A DNA stretch of 64,000 nucleotides from Berghia stephanieae (taxonomy: Eukaryota; Mollusca; Gastropoda; Nudibranchia; Aeolidiidae): positions 40,307,918-40,371,917 of the forward strand of contig CM067451.1 in NCBI GenBank assembly GCA_034508935.3, read 5' to 3'. Position 1 is the stretch's first letter. Each line of letters starts with the position of its first letter. The position numbers and the translations under genes were made by a program. The notes below the pieces were generated by a model, which did no database searches, was not told the DNA's origin, and saw nothing but the letters and a program-made list of their open reading frames with translations. This document shows, in pieces, positions 24,186-34,568 of the stretch.

Positions 24186-24870
24186 TGAGTGTATGTGTGT
24201 CTGAGTGTGTCTTGTACAATTTGCTTGATCTTGATTTGCACATCGATGCGAATAGTAACTGGATGCCTGAAATCAACCCAAACACAATGGCTGCCAGTCA
24301 TGAGCGCTATAGCACCACCCCACTTGAGGAGAGAGGATGCAGTACAGAAATGGATATCCAGAGCTGAAGAAGATAGTGGAACTCCTCTGCAAACCATATA
24401 CAAAACTGCGCCCCCAACATCAAGACTAAAATCTCGTTCACCTTTCTACCTATCAAAGAAAGAAAACTACAACACGCAAAAAGCCTGGTGCGAGGAATGG
24501 AAAAGGAAGAAGCCAACAGGAGAGGAACTAATTGAAGATCCCTGTAAAAGTCTCCCAGGTCTTCAAGATCAACCAAGAAAATACTGGGTAGCTGCAAATA
24601 GACTACGGTCAAAACATACAAGAACAGCTGCCAATATGCACAAATGGGGGCTCCAAGAATCATCAACATGCCCAAAGTGCAATCAAGCACAACAAGATGC
24701 AAACCGCCTCGTACTAGATTGCCCAGAGACAAAACTGGAAGGGGGATTAGAAACCATCAACAAAAGTTATGATGACTTCCGAACCTGGATTGATACATTG
24801 AACACAGAAGTGTAGCCGAACGATACTACTGCTACAACTATTGCGACTACTACTACTACTACTACTACTA

Positions 24871-24952
<82 letters not shown>
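24186..24952 (+). mobile_element. LINE 3'-end fragment (I/Jockey-type ORF2 C-terminus) with (CTA)n tail
   Basis: The frame ending at 24815 encodes MRIVTGCLKSTQTQWLPVM, SAIAPPHLRREDAV and later ANMHKWGLQESSTCPKCN with NRLVLDCPE. This matches the C-terminal part of I/Jockey-like LINE ORF2, in which a short cysteine/histidine segment follows the thumb region. It lacks the reverse-transcriptase core. The 5' edge runs into GT/TA repeats, and a (CTA)n tract follows the stop, as expected for a LINE tail. The frame is open over about 190 codons, so the copy is fairly young. Confidence 0.75.
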
Positions 24953-24953
<1 letters not shown>

Positions 24954-25111
24954 TAATATTATTTCAAAGTTGTTGCATTCTGTTTTGATAGAGTCTACAT
25001 GAAAATGAAAACGTATCGATCAAGATATCAGCTCTGAAATGTCGTCTCAAAACGCTATGTAGTCGGGATGACCCTTATCATTGAAATCTAACCTAAAGTT
25101 TAAATTATGAT

Positions 25112-25396
25112 GGGGTCTCGATAGCTCAGTTGGTAGAGCACTCGCTTCAAACGCAAATGGAGCATATTTAAACCGGATGCAGTCGATATTTTATTTCTAA
25201 CCCCCCCCCCCAACATCTCCATTGTCCAGTCAGTAGTGATTAGGTAGATGGGTCTATTAGATCTGGCGGAAATTACTTTACGTTAGACTAGCGTCTATTC
25301 CAGGGGGTAGCAAGCAACTGCATTCTTTTGTCCATTTCACGCTATAGACACCGCGATGAACTCCAGCTCTATGGGACTAATGGCTCGAAAGAGGAC
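25112..25396 (+). mobile_element. SINE 3 (tRNA-headed, TAGCTCAGTTGGTAGAGC A-box)
   Basis: GGGGTCTCGATAGCTCAGTT opens a tRNA-like head with a decayed B-box. The body has a GGCGGAAATTACTTTACG segment and CATTTCACGCTATAGACACC, shared with seven other copies. Not a functional tRNA gene. Confidence 0.8.
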
Positions 25397-25500
25397 TACT
25401 TATAATAGTTTTGTTAAAATTACTGTATTTAATTAGGAACTTGACTTTTGCTGCATAAACGTCAAAGGATTTATATTACTTAATTCTGAGCATTTTAACT

Positions 25501-25749
25501 TTAACCCTCTCCTTTCCAACCATAGGAAAATTGTCACATTCGTTACGATGCAACCGACAATTGTCTCATTCTGATTTCTCTTGTACATCACAAACTTTAA
25601 ATAAATGCTTTGATTATAGCTATAAATATTAAACACTGTGTTGCAGAGCTCACTTGTTACTTTTTTGAGTAAGACAATTTTATTTTTGTGTTGGGTGGGA
25701 GTGAATTTTCGGGGGAAATTCTGAAAATAGCCAGTAAGGCGAGAGTTAA
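25501..25749 (+). mobile_element. MITE family 4, both ends with TTAA
   Basis: TTAA (25501-25504) followed by CCCTCTCCTTTCC, and on the right AGTAAGGCGAGAG followed by TTAA (25746-25749). This is the clearest TTAA-bounded copy of the family and supports a piggyBac-like origin. Confidence 0.8.
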
Positions 25750-25774
25750 ACTCATTTTATTTCATCTAGTGGAC

Positions 25775-26140
25775 GTGTCCTTATTAGAAGGTCTGGCATC
25801 CGAACACAATTGTGGGCTTGATATAACATTGTTGTAATTGTCAATATTTGAGTTGGTTTGAGAGTATAGTTAGAATGAAGTTGACGTCACTCAGGTCTCT
25901 GCTACTTTTGTTTTTATTTGCCATCCGCATTTATGAGTAATTCTCACTAAACTGTATTGACCAGACTATAAAAGTTCATGGTTACACATAGTTTTGTCTG
26001 TTGGTCCGTTATATTTCCGGATGGCAATGTTGTGAGCTTCTTAGCCAAGAGCATACTATCTATAACAATTACAACAATGAGCCCATAGTTACTTGGGTTA
26101 TCAGTCCTGCAAATAAGTACACGTCGACTAGTTCATTCCG
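25775..26140 (+). mobile_element. MITE family 6 interrupted by MITE family 1
   Basis: Outer ends GTGTCCTTATTAGAAGGTCT and CAGTCCTGCAAATAAGTACA are inverted repeats of each other and match copies at 36810, 39520 and 57290. A MITE 1 copy (about 25871-26064) lies in the middle, so MITE 1 moved after this MITE 6 copy had inserted. Confidence 0.65.
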
Positions 26141-26193
26141 ACATTGTACCAGATTGATACCGTAGGCTACAATTTGTCTTTTATTTTCTGCAG

Positions 26194-27189
26194 CTAAAAC
26201 TTTCTATATTTCTTTGTCATCCCAGTTCCCCAGAATTATAAAAATCCATCATCACACAGTGTCAGCTATGGAGTTACAAGCGGCTCCGTCTGGCAAAATG
26301 AATCTGACAACCAAAGAACCCGTCAGGAAACCGGCCTCTATAGATCTAACAACTGAAGCAACCGTGAAGAAAGCAACTCCTATATTACTGACAACTGAAA
26401 CAACCGTGAAGAAAACAACCCCTGTAAATCTGACAACCAAAGAAACTGTAAGGAAAGCGGCCTCTATTGATCTAACAGTTGAAACAACCATGAAGAAAAC
26501 TACTCCTATAGATCTGGCAACCACAGAAACAGTAAGGAAAGCGGCCTCTTTAGATCTAACAACTGAAGCAACCGTGAAGAAAACAACCCCTATAGAACTG
26601 ACATCCAAAGAAACCGTGAGGAAAGCTGGTCCTACAGATCTGACAACTGAAGCAACCGTGAAGAAAGCAACTCCTACAGAACTGACAACCACAGAATCCG
26701 TAAAGAAAGCGGCTCCTATAGATTTAACAACTGAAGCAACCGTGAAGAAAAACTACTCCTATAGATCTGGCAACCACAGAAACAGTAAGGAAAGCGGCCT
26801 CTATAGATCTAACAACTGAAACAACCGTGAAGAAAACAACCCCTATAGAACTGACATCCAAAGAAACCGTGAGGAAAGCCGGTCCTACAGATCTGACAAC
26901 TGAAGCAACCGTGAAGAAAGCAACTCCTACCGAACGGACAACCACAGAATCCGTAAAGAAGGCGGCTCCTATAGATCTAACAACTGAAGCAACCGTGAAG
27001 ACAACAACCCCTGTAGATCTGATAACCAAAGCAACCGTGAGGAAAGCGACCCATTCCGACTTTGCGGCAGTGGTACACGGAATCGGCGATGTCTTTAATG
27101 GAAGTGATTATTTACCAGACAAGTTTCACGACTTTTTGGAGGACGAAAATGTCTCGGCGTTTGTTTTAGAACTCGATGGAGTCGGCGTG
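26194..27189 (+). CDS. NAT16-like N-acetyltransferase, exon 1 with eighteen 14-residue repeats
   Basis: A TTTTCTGCAG acceptor precedes the exon; the first ATG is at 26269. From 26301 to 27057 there are eighteen 42-bp units encoding variants of DLTTEATVKKATPI, a Thr/Lys/Glu-rich array. Units 6-10 recur as 12-16, so a block of about 250 bp was duplicated recently. The array is 757 bp, one base more than 18 x 42. The extra base is in the A-run 26748-26752 and shifts the frame. After the array, DVFNGSDYLPDKFHDFL and VLELDGVGV match the start of the NAT16/histidine acetyltransferase GNAT domain. The donor is GTAATG in phase 0. Confidence 0.75.
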
Positions 27190-28122
27190 GTAATGTTTAA
27201 AATTAACCTGAAATTTGTGACCCATCGTCTCAAAACGGTATTATGTCGGAACGAACCAGGTGCTTAAAATCTGAATTAAATGTTAAACTTGTCAAAAATT
27301 GAAATTGTTAGTATTAGCACCCTAAAATATGGTATCCTTTCTCCTCAATAAAACATACAAACTCAACATAGTCTTATATTTCTGGCTATAAATTCAATTT
27401 TCAACATCTTAACCAACCGACTTAATACCGTTTTGAGGCCTCAATTTGAGTATAATATATGTAAAATGTACTGAATAAAAATGAAAATAACAACTTCAAA
27501 AAAAAGAACGTTCCGTGTTTGGTATTTTGTTCTTTTTTTTTTAATCTGTTATATTCATTTTTATCTATTACTTTTTACAGTCCACAACTTCTGCTAGGCT
27601 AGTATCACTTAGACTAGAAAAATATAATGTAACTAAACTAACAATACAGCGAATTCCTGATAAATACAAAACTGTTGGATTCGAAAGATTGGTTAATAGG
27701 CTTCAACAGTCGTGACGTCACGTCACGCGTAGGACAAGACATGACGTCCTTTTGGCGATATCATAATTTTTTCAGAGAATAACGCTGTTGACTTCCAGGT
27801 ACTCATTTCACACCTGAGTACGGTGACAGAATGTCATTAAAGAGTTTTGTTTTCCAAGGACTCAACTATACGACGGTCATAAAGGAACTCGAACCCAGGA
27901 CCTTTCGATCCGAAGACGAGTGTCACACCACTGGGCCACATAACCGATATCAGTTTATTAATCAGGCAATGGTGTTGATGTTACGGCACCCTTTACTTCT
28001 TAGGTTGTGTGTAAAAAATTGTTTTCCTTCTACTTATTCCAAATTATTTTTTTTTAAACCTCAGGAATGAGAGATACCCAATGTTTGTCGTCACTTTGCC
28101 AGTTTAGTTATATCTTCATCTT

Positions 28123-28193
<71 letters not shown>

Positions 28194-28344
28194 TATATAT
28201 AAATATATATACACACACATAAACATAGGCATAGGGATATTGACCTTAAAGTCAATGGCTTAAAAACTAAATTTACCAAATTAATATATAAAGTGTTGCT
28301 ATTGGTTCTTCGTTGTATATTTTTACATTTTTGTGCATTTGTAT

Positions 28345-28406
<62 letters not shown>

Positions 28407-28555
28407 TAGATAGATAGATAGATAGATAGATTCTCAACTTTGTGTTTATACATATTCATGCATGCCACGTCTGTAAACGAATTTCTATTTTTTGGATGAA
28501 TAAAGTATATATTTATTATTTTTATTAAATAAAGATACTTTAAGCCATATATGGC

Positions 28556-28603
<48 letters not shown>

Positions 28604-28739
28604 ATATATATATATTTGAATAAATAAACATGAACAAAACATAATCGATAAAAAATAAAACGAGTATATTATTTTTCCATATAAAAATTCATAAACAAGT
28701 AAATACAAAAACAAAATAACTAACGAAATATATTTTCAG
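27190..28739 (+). other. Intron 1 of the NAT16-like gene
   Basis: Holds AATAAA motifs at 27346 and 27472 that could end a short transcript if the donor is skipped, a Penelope-like remnant at 27505-27530, an eroded minus-strand SINE 1 (27733-27946), and (TA)n tracts at 28125-28200, 28335-28430 and 28562-28614. Confidence 0.6.
27733..27946 (-). mobile_element. SINE 1, strongly eroded
   Basis: ATGACGTCCTTTTGGCGAT through CTCGAACCCAGGACC and CACATAACCG keep the family order, but with many substitutions, so this is an old copy. Confidence 0.6.
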
Positions 28740-28964
28740 GTCGGGTTCTACTTAGCTCAATACATAGACGAAGGAAGAACGCAAGTCAAACGTGCTGGTA
28801 GAATGCACCCTAACTTCAGAGGATTTGGTCTGTTTAAATATTTAGACCATTTTCTTAACATGGACGGCAAAGATAAAGGCACCGTGCTAAAACAAGCTTT
28901 TAGCGTGCTCAAGCCGAATATTTCACGAGTTCAAAACTTGGGCTACCATGAGACTTCTACAAAG
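28740..28964 (+). CDS. NAT16-like N-acetyltransferase, exon 2 (acetyl-CoA-binding part)
   Basis: The exon follows a TATTTTCAG acceptor and ends at AAAG/GTAATG; it has 75 codons, phase 0 at both ends. VGFYLAQYIDEGRTQVKRAG corresponds to the family's Val-Val-Asp-x-Gly-x-Thr strand, and RMHPNFRGFGLFKYL to the R-V-x-P-x-x-R-G-x-G acetyl-CoA loop of GNAT enzymes. It joins exon 1 in frame so that DGVGV runs into VGFYL, as in NAT16 proteins. NAT16 relatives acetylate free amino acids such as histidine in fish; the substrate here is unknown. Confidence 0.8.
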
Positions 28965-29408
28965 GTAATGACGTATAATGACAACAAAAAAAAAAACCCA
29001 AAACATTTGTAACCTGTCGTACTAAAAAGGTATTGTGTGGTGATGAAACCAACAAAAATGTAAAATTCAAATATTTGCCACTTTAAAAAAAACAACTCAG
29101 TAAACCTTTTTAAAAAAAGCATAGATTCAAATGTTATCATTTAAAAACCCCGACGTATTACCATTTTGAAACGGGAATTTGCATTTATTTAATTATGGCT
29201 AAAAACAAACAAAAAACATAAGCATTAGATGATTGATAAATAGATACAGAAACAGATTCAGAAACAGATACAGACTTGTTGAGAACTTTCAATTTTGTGA
29301 TTTCAAAGAAAATTACTTTCTTGGAAATTGATATTTTACATTCTTAAAAATAAATTGTCTCCATTACGCTCCTTAATTTGATATCACATGAGAAGGTTTA
29401 TGATAGAT

Positions 29409-29483
<75 letters not shown>

Positions 29484-29947
29484 AATCGCGTTGGATACTA
29501 TACACCTATGGTAAGAATAGTGCTCGACATGTAGCAATGGAGCGAATCATTATTTTAATTATTACCACAATGTTGGAGTCAGTCTACATCGATGTTTCAG
29601 GTCTTTTCAGCCATCGTCAGGACTGTGTGTTACATGAGTTTGGTTTGTTGTGTGTTGTTGCTTGTTGAAGTGGTTCCCAATACATATCCACATCGCCGGA
29701 TGTACTTACTTATCAACTACAAACCTACGGAACCACTTCAACACCAAACTCATGTAACACACAGTCCTGACGATGGCTGAAAAGGCCTGAAACATCGATG
29801 ATGACTGACTCCAACATTGTGGTAAATATTAAAATTATATATAAATTTTACTTTGTACTTTAACTGTGGGACAATAATTTGTGCCTTTTATTATTTTTCC
29901 ACATTTTTCTTGATCCTGTATTTACCATTTTCTTCACATTCACCTAG
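28965..29947 (+). other. Intron 2 of the NAT16-like gene
   Basis: Contains (CA)n(TA)n at 29411-29481 and the palindromic hammerhead-like element described separately. No further exon was needed or found. Confidence 0.6.
29551..29835. ncRNA. Palindromic pair of hammerhead-ribozyme-like motifs (Penelope-like or retrozyme-like)
   Basis: Two arms of about 110 bp (left about 29551-29690, right about 29728-29835) are inverted copies. Read outward, each has a stem-I strand CAGTC, the core CTGACGA, an imperfect stem II, the core GAAA, the palindrome CATCGATG, and the other stem-I strand GACTG. In the left arm (minus strand, about 29568-29617) the base pair next to the cut is restored as GTA, so all conserved core positions are met. 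In the right arm (plus strand, about 29765-29815) that triplet reads GAT. A very short palindromic stem III is typical of the hammerheads of Penelope-like elements, which act best as dimers. Activity is not shown. Confidence 0.5.
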
Positions 29948-30614
29948 CAATCGATGATGTCATTAAAAGATAATAATTTTTGGGGGTATTCTATTTTCCT
30001 CAGGAGATGTTCATAAGGACATGAGATCTTCAGATATCCCTTTTATCCACCCTATGGAATATACAAACGTTCACTTGATGAATGCTTATGACATGGAACT
30101 CTTCTTTAGAACCGAAAAAATTTGGAACAAAATAGCTCCGGACGGGTTTCTTTGGATAGAAACCTTAAATTTGAGAAGATATAAAGGAAATATCAGACAT
30201 CTCATCAATCATAGAAACAGATGTTACATGTCTTTTGATGAAAGTCATCAAGTTCCACAGACTGATATTGAAAAATATGGAAACCAAGAAAAAAGATTGA
30301 CTCCAGCATCGGTAAACAGGCTATCAATGATTTCTGTATGCCATACGTTTCAAATCCAGTCAGGGATGGCCTATAACCTCTACTTATTTTCTAACAATTT
30401 TGATGATTTACAATCACACATCAAATGCTATTTAGCTAACATAAAACTTTCCCAAGAAAATAGAGTTTATCTGATTATATGTATAATCTCTCATCGCCAA
30501 CAATATGTGGAGGGAAAAATAAAGGAGATATTTTCAAGCTTTGGAATCCAACTGCATAAAGATTCAATCATGTCTACTGGGTTCCTTTTCGAAAAGAGTT
30601 TTAATACATCATGA
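29948..30614 (+). CDS. NAT16-like N-acetyltransferase, last exon
   Basis: A pyrimidine-rich stretch and CACCTAG acceptor precede a phase-0 frame starting QSMMSLKDNNFWG, which fits exon 2. The frame shifts by one base in the G-run 29982-29986. It then continues as GDVHKDMRSSD to the stop at 30612-30614, ending with SMISVCHTFQIQSGMAYNLY and FSSFGIQLHKDS, which align in order with the C-terminal half of NAT16 proteins. An alternative acceptor at 30002-30003 would open the same long frame but does not match the phase of exon 2. The G-run shift could be an assembly error or decay. Confidence 0.7.
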
Positions 30615-30813
30615 TAAAGCTGTTATGTTTTGTTAAGCTGTGCTATGTATAATAATGTTTTAGAGATCTAGGATTAGTTTGTCAATCAAGTACTCACTCA
30701 CTCACTCAATCCTCTCCGGGCCTGCTGGCATTTGAGGCGACGCAAGGGATTTCCACCTGGTTCTATCAGCAGCTATCTTTGGGGCAATCTCAAGGGACAT
30801 ACCTCTCTGTTTT

Positions 30814-30817
<4 letters not shown>

Positions 30818-30862
<45 letters not shown>
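30818..30862. repeat. (TC)n microsatellite
   Basis: Simple TC run between the acetyltransferase stop and the next exon. Confidence 0.95.
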
Positions 30863-30864
<2 letters not shown>

Positions 30865-30982
30865 ACGTCTCCACAAGTACAATTAGATTTATCTTCTACT
30901 TTGATACATTGGATAACTAAATTGATACCCTGCTTTTAATCTCTCTGTGTTCAACTAATACTGTTTCTTTTGTCTAAGGAAG

Positions 30983-31182
30983 AAAACAAATTGCAATGTG
31001 CTCCACGTGTATATTCTTCAGAGACTTTTTGCGCTCTGAAATTAAGAGACCCATCGAATACCTAGAAGAGATGAAGGAAACAGTTAAGTTGTCCTTGGTA
31101 GACCCATATGACGGAAGACAAATATCTGAAAACCGCATTGGAACCTCTGTGGTGCTGAAGATAACCTACGGCGTTGGAGAGG
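30983..31182 (+). CDS. ZP-domain exon copy, intact, on the opposite strand to its gene
   Basis: The exon has a CTTTTGTCTAAGGAAG acceptor, a GTAAGT donor and 200 bp. It encodes IAMCSTCIFFRDFLRSEI, then RPIEYLEEMKETVKLSLVD and ENRIGTSVVLKITYGVGE, the middle of a ZP domain (strands leading into ZP-C). It is about 95 percent identical to the exon at 48559-48757 but inverted and without that copy's one-base loss. No ZP-N or ZP-C exon was found near it on the plus strand, so it looks like an orphan exon moved by inverted duplication. Confidence 0.6.
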
Positions 31183-31199
31183 GTAAGTCGATGTGTGGC

Positions 31200-31470
31200 T
31201 AAAAGTAGATGGCATTAAAGGCACGTACGATTTACAAGGAGATGAAAGGGTAAAGAACTTTAAGATAAGAGAAGGAGGAGGAGGAGGAGGATAGAGGAGA
31301 TTTGAAGTGGGAAGCGAGAGGGAGAGAGATGACTGCTTTAAGGCACGTACGATTTACAAGGAGGTGAAAGGGTAAAGAACTTGGAGGAGGAGACGAGAGA
31401 TAAGAGGAGGAGTAGGAGGAGGAGGATAGGGGAAATTTGAAGTGGGATGCGGGAGGGTGAGAAATAATAG
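31200..31470. repeat. GA-rich intron repeat pair, inverted copy of 48260-48540
   Basis: GGCACGTACGATTTACAAGG and AAAGAACTT occur twice within the segment, separated by (GGA)n. The whole segment is the inverse of the CT-rich stretch beside the 48.6-kb exon. Confidence 0.85.
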
Positions 31471-31491
31471 GGTGCTGCGAAATTTGGCCAA

Positions 31492-31615
31492 TATTATTAT
31501 GTATAGAATGTGCTTGTTGCTTTTTCTGTTTGAGTCTGAAATGTCTGTTTTTTGTGTTGGGTGGGTATGAAGTTTTGGGGAAAATTCTGAAAATGGCTGG
31601 TAAGGAGAGAGTTAA
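31492..31615 (+). mobile_element. MITE family 4, right part only
   Basis: GTAAGGAGAGAGTTAA right end and the TGTATAGAATGTGCTTGTTG interior, closest to the copy at 47240-47501; the left half is absent. Confidence 0.6.
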
Positions 31616-31739
31616 AACAAATCAAACTCGATTGACATTTTCTTAGAAGTTTTATCAATGCGTAAATTTTGCACCGTTAAAGAGGGTTGACCAGGCAAAA
31701 CATTTTTTTAGAACATGCAGTTTTGATTTGGAGTTTAGG

Positions 31740-31831
31740 CTTTTATTTCTTTGAATGTATCACTCAGATCAGTGAAAGTACGATCAGTCTGGTCGATTCT
31801 TAATTTTACTTCATTGTTGATCCTTCCAATT
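31740..31831 (-). other. Possible small coding remnant, conserved in both segment copies
   Basis: The minus strand reads RINNEVKLRIDQTDRTFTDL then SDTFKEIKA. The same peptide is encoded at about 53954-54046. The upstream side is cut by MITE 2 in both copies. Function not recognised. Confidence 0.25.
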
Positions 31832-32172
31832 GGATTCTATAGTCTGATGTCACGTCCGCCCAACAACCAGCAGCTTGGTTCTAAACAAAGAAAATTGGAA
31901 TTCTTTATTCTTCATGCTGGCTAGAACTTTTTCGCATGTCATATGATCAGAATGTTTTAATGTCAAAACTTGATCAGATTTATAATGTTTTTTTTCTCTT
32001 CTGGATCCACCAAGGACAACTCTACTCTCTCTTGAGTCATCTTTGGGATACACTTTAATGCTCGTCGGAGAAGAATTTCATAAGTGCGTCCGCCATTGTT
32101 CCAATAGTTACAACCAGTTACTAAGTTTCTGTGCGTCATTACAAGGGAAGTGACGTCACGACTGTTGAAGCC
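31832..32172 (-). mobile_element. MITE family 2
   Basis: GGATTCTATAGTCTGATGTC and CACGACTGTTGAAGCC ends. The interior has a 30-40-bp unique stretch near 32010-32045 absent from the partner copy at 54047. Confidence 0.75.
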
Positions 32173-32308
32173 TATTTCGGACTCTAAAAAGCCCGGTAGA
32201 GCTGCTCAATCGTAATAATAATGTTAAGGAAATTGTCTGGATTACATTTTGGAATAATGAACTTAGTTTTGCGTCGGAATTAATTAAACATCTTTCAAAG
32301 CTATTGAG

Positions 32309-32665
32309 GATGTCTCCTTAGCTTAGTTGATAGAGCACTGGCTTCACACATGAAGGGACCAAGATCGATCCTAGGGGCAGTTGAGATTTTTTCTGACCCT
32401 CCTGTCCAGCCAGCAGTGAATGGGTAGCTGAATATGTTAGATTTTTCGGAAAGTACTTAGCCATTGGGTGAATATCATATCCAAAGAATAGAAATCAATT
32501 GCTATTGTCCGTTTTACGCTATAGAAATCGGGATAAACTCCGGCTTCATGAGCCTAATGGCTCTGAAGGATTACAAAGCTAGATACCTGGATAGTTTAGA
32601 TATTGTAATATTGGGCCTTTTAAAAGCCCTTTGGCACTGCTCGTCGTTAAAGGCTGTTCAATAAA
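32309..32665 (+). mobile_element. SINE 3
   Basis: A-box region TAGCTTAGTTGATAGAGCAC, body TTTTACGCTATAGAAATCGG, and a 3' part GGCACTGCTCGTCGTTAAAG not seen in the shorter copies, so this and the 54458 copy are the longest members. Confidence 0.75.
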
Positions 32666-33249
32666 TCAAAACTATATGGGATGACTGAAAACCTAGCTAA
32701 TCGGACTCAAATATTTTTAGCAATACAAACAAAGAGGGATGATTAATGGCCGATACTCAAGATTTAAAATTTGGCGTTCCTAAATGTGATGTCTCAGGTC
32801 ATGCTGTTTAATCTTTTCATCCCTTAATTTAAGACCGTGTGATCAGCATCTTTTGCGCACCACAAAAAGGAGAACAGAAAATGATAAGATTGAATCTTAT
32901 AATATTTTGCAACTCTTACAGTGAGGATTTCTCTAACATTTAAGCTGCGCTTTAGCTTTGCTGTTACTGAAGCAGTTTTTAAACCAATAAAAATTCATCT
33001 CTTTTTTTTTTTTTTTTTGCTATATTTAGATGGTATCTAGAAAGAACCATTTGAGCATCAAATTAAACAAAAAATCCAACTAACTTGAAAAAAAAAAACA
33101 ACTGGATAAACAATCTTCATTTTACACGATATATTTCTTTACATAATTTTTGTAGTGTCATCTCATAAAACATGCTTGCCCATTTATTTGACAATATGAT
33201 AGAGTAATACTTTTTCATGTGTATTGCAAGCCATGCATATTTGACCCGT
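32666..33249. other. No gene seen (duplicated intronic DNA)
   Basis: Shared with 54793-55372. It contains a T-run at 33002-33018 that is much shorter in the partner. Confidence 0.6.
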
Positions 33250-33392
33250 GGTACTCATTTTACACATGAGTACGGTGAGAGAATTTGATTTAAGTGACTT
33301 TTCTAAGGACTCAACTATGCGGCATAAAAGGCTCGAACCCATGACCATCCCAATCCGAAAGCGAGTGTCATACAACAAGACCACATAGCCGA
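33250..33392 (-). mobile_element. SINE 1, 5' half only
   Basis: tRNA-like head and GTGAGAGAATTTG body; lacks the GCGCTATATAAA tail. Same truncation in the partner copy 55373-55513. Confidence 0.75.
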
Positions 33393-33456
33393 ACGTTACT
33401 TAAGATTATAAAATATGACAGCAAGTAATCATATTGTCTAATATTTAAAAAAAAGT

Positions 33457-33590
33457 CGGGTCGAAGATGCCGGGTGCTTAAGGCATTGCACTGTGACCCG
33501 GAATTTCCCGGGTTCGATCCCACTTTAGACACTTTCGTTCTTTTATTCGTTGGGTAAGATTATTACCTTCCCCCTCCAAAAAAAATTGTT
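33457..33590 (+). mobile_element. SINE 4 (tRNA-Leu/Ser-like head)
   Basis: GGTGCTTAAGGCATTGCACT and a perfect B-box GGGTTCGATCC, followed by a GTTGGGTAAGATTATTACC tail. The partner at 55583 has lost most of the head. Distinct from SINEs 1-3. The tRNA-like fold was not computed. Confidence 0.55.
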
Positions 33591-33601
33591 CACTTTGGAC
33601 A

Positions 33602-33785
33602 ACATGGGTGATTCCTGTTGACAGCAGGCATCTTGTTTGATGAATTATCTAAATTCATCATGGAATGCCTAGGGGACGATATCTCACTGTGACAACATGG
33701 GTGATTCCTGTTGACATCAGGCATCTTGTTTGATGAATTATCTAAATTCATCATGGAATGCCTAGGGGACGATATCTTATGATGT
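33602..33785. repeat. Two tandem copies of a 92-bp unit
   Basis: AACATGGGTGATTCCTGTTG through GGAATGCCTAGGGGACGATA occurs twice. The same pair is at 55684-55868. Confidence 0.9.
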
Positions 33786-33828
33786 CGTGGCGGAAGGACA
33801 TAATTTTTAAATTTTGTTTTTGATACAC

Positions 33829-34070
33829 AAAGATCAGACACATAAACAAAAACACCCACTCGTTGGTCCAGGAGCTCTGATATTATGTAAAAAGAGACGG
33901 TTCTATGAAGGTTTACCTTTCCTGCATAGCTTCCATTGCGAATTTTGCGTTATGTATCATCGTCGACATAGACCTTAATAGTGACAATGTCAAGAAGGTA
34001 GTCGATATTAGTACTGGTATTGTTGCACCACGGTACCCAATGCCCATCCTGATCCACCGGACGGATAATC
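33829..34070 (-). pseudogene. Duplicated ZP-gene exon with a stop codon (copy of 55916-56156)
   Basis: The acceptor and the first 40 or so codons (IIRPVDQDGHWVPWCNNT) match the partner, but AAA (Lys) has become TAA at 33952-33950. Further replacements include loss of the Cys in NGSC (Tyr here). The donor GTGTATC is kept. The exon is therefore non-functional in this copy. Confidence 0.75.
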
Positions 34071-34243
34071 CTGTTGAAAAAGCCAAAGTAACATTAAACA
34101 TGATCTACCCAGTACTACGAACTGTTAATTCTTTTTGTCGCCCTGTTACGGAAAGTTTACATGAACTTTGTTCACCGTTTTCCCCTTGTATAAAATATGC
34201 TATGGAATGAGCAAATAATACAGTTTATTTTTTAAAAACTAGT

Positions 34244-34485
34244 CCGTCAAAGCCATTAGGTCCATGGAGCTGGAGTTTTTTCCGGTTTTTCTATAGCGTG
34301 AAACAGAAAAAAACCCAATTACTTGCTACCCTTAGGATAGGACACTCTACCGAAAAGTACTTTCCGCCAGATCTAACAGCTACCCAATCACTACTGGGTG
34401 TTAGAAAAAAATCTCGACTGCACCCGGAATCGATCTCGGTCCCTTTGCGTGCGAAGCGAGTGCTCTATCAGCTATCGGGAGCCCC
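34244..34485 (-). mobile_element. SINE 3
   Basis: Inverse of the family; head at 34485 with a decayed A-box CGATAGCTGATAGAGC. Shared with 58811-59013. Confidence 0.75.
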
Positions 34486-34568
34486 AAGTATAGTTTATTA
34501 TTCGAAATATATTATGATATATACAAAGATGTTGAGTGAGGGCACAACAACAATAATGATATACTTAC

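Noticed and set aside
25112-25185. Possible tRNA gene (TAGCTCAGTTGGTAGAGC A-box)
   Set aside because: The B-box is decayed and the sequence continues into the SINE 3 body shared with seven copies, so it is a SINE head.
26252-27029. 146- and 101-codon minus-strand frames rich in Val and Ser
   Set aside because: Antisense shadows of the 42-bp coding repeat of the acetyltransferase exon; the plus strand continues into a recognisable GNAT domain.
30003-30023. Acceptor at 30002-30003 as the start of the last acetyltransferase exon
   Set aside because: It opens the right frame only in phase 1, whereas exon 2 ends in phase 0. The CACCTAG acceptor at 29946-29947 gives a phase-0 peptide that continues the family alignment, at the cost of one G-run shift.
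33457-33530. Possible tRNA-Leu or tRNA-Ser gene with a perfect B-box
   Set aside because: It is followed by a SINE-like tail and duplicated with a lost head at 55583; the cloverleaf was not convincing by eye.
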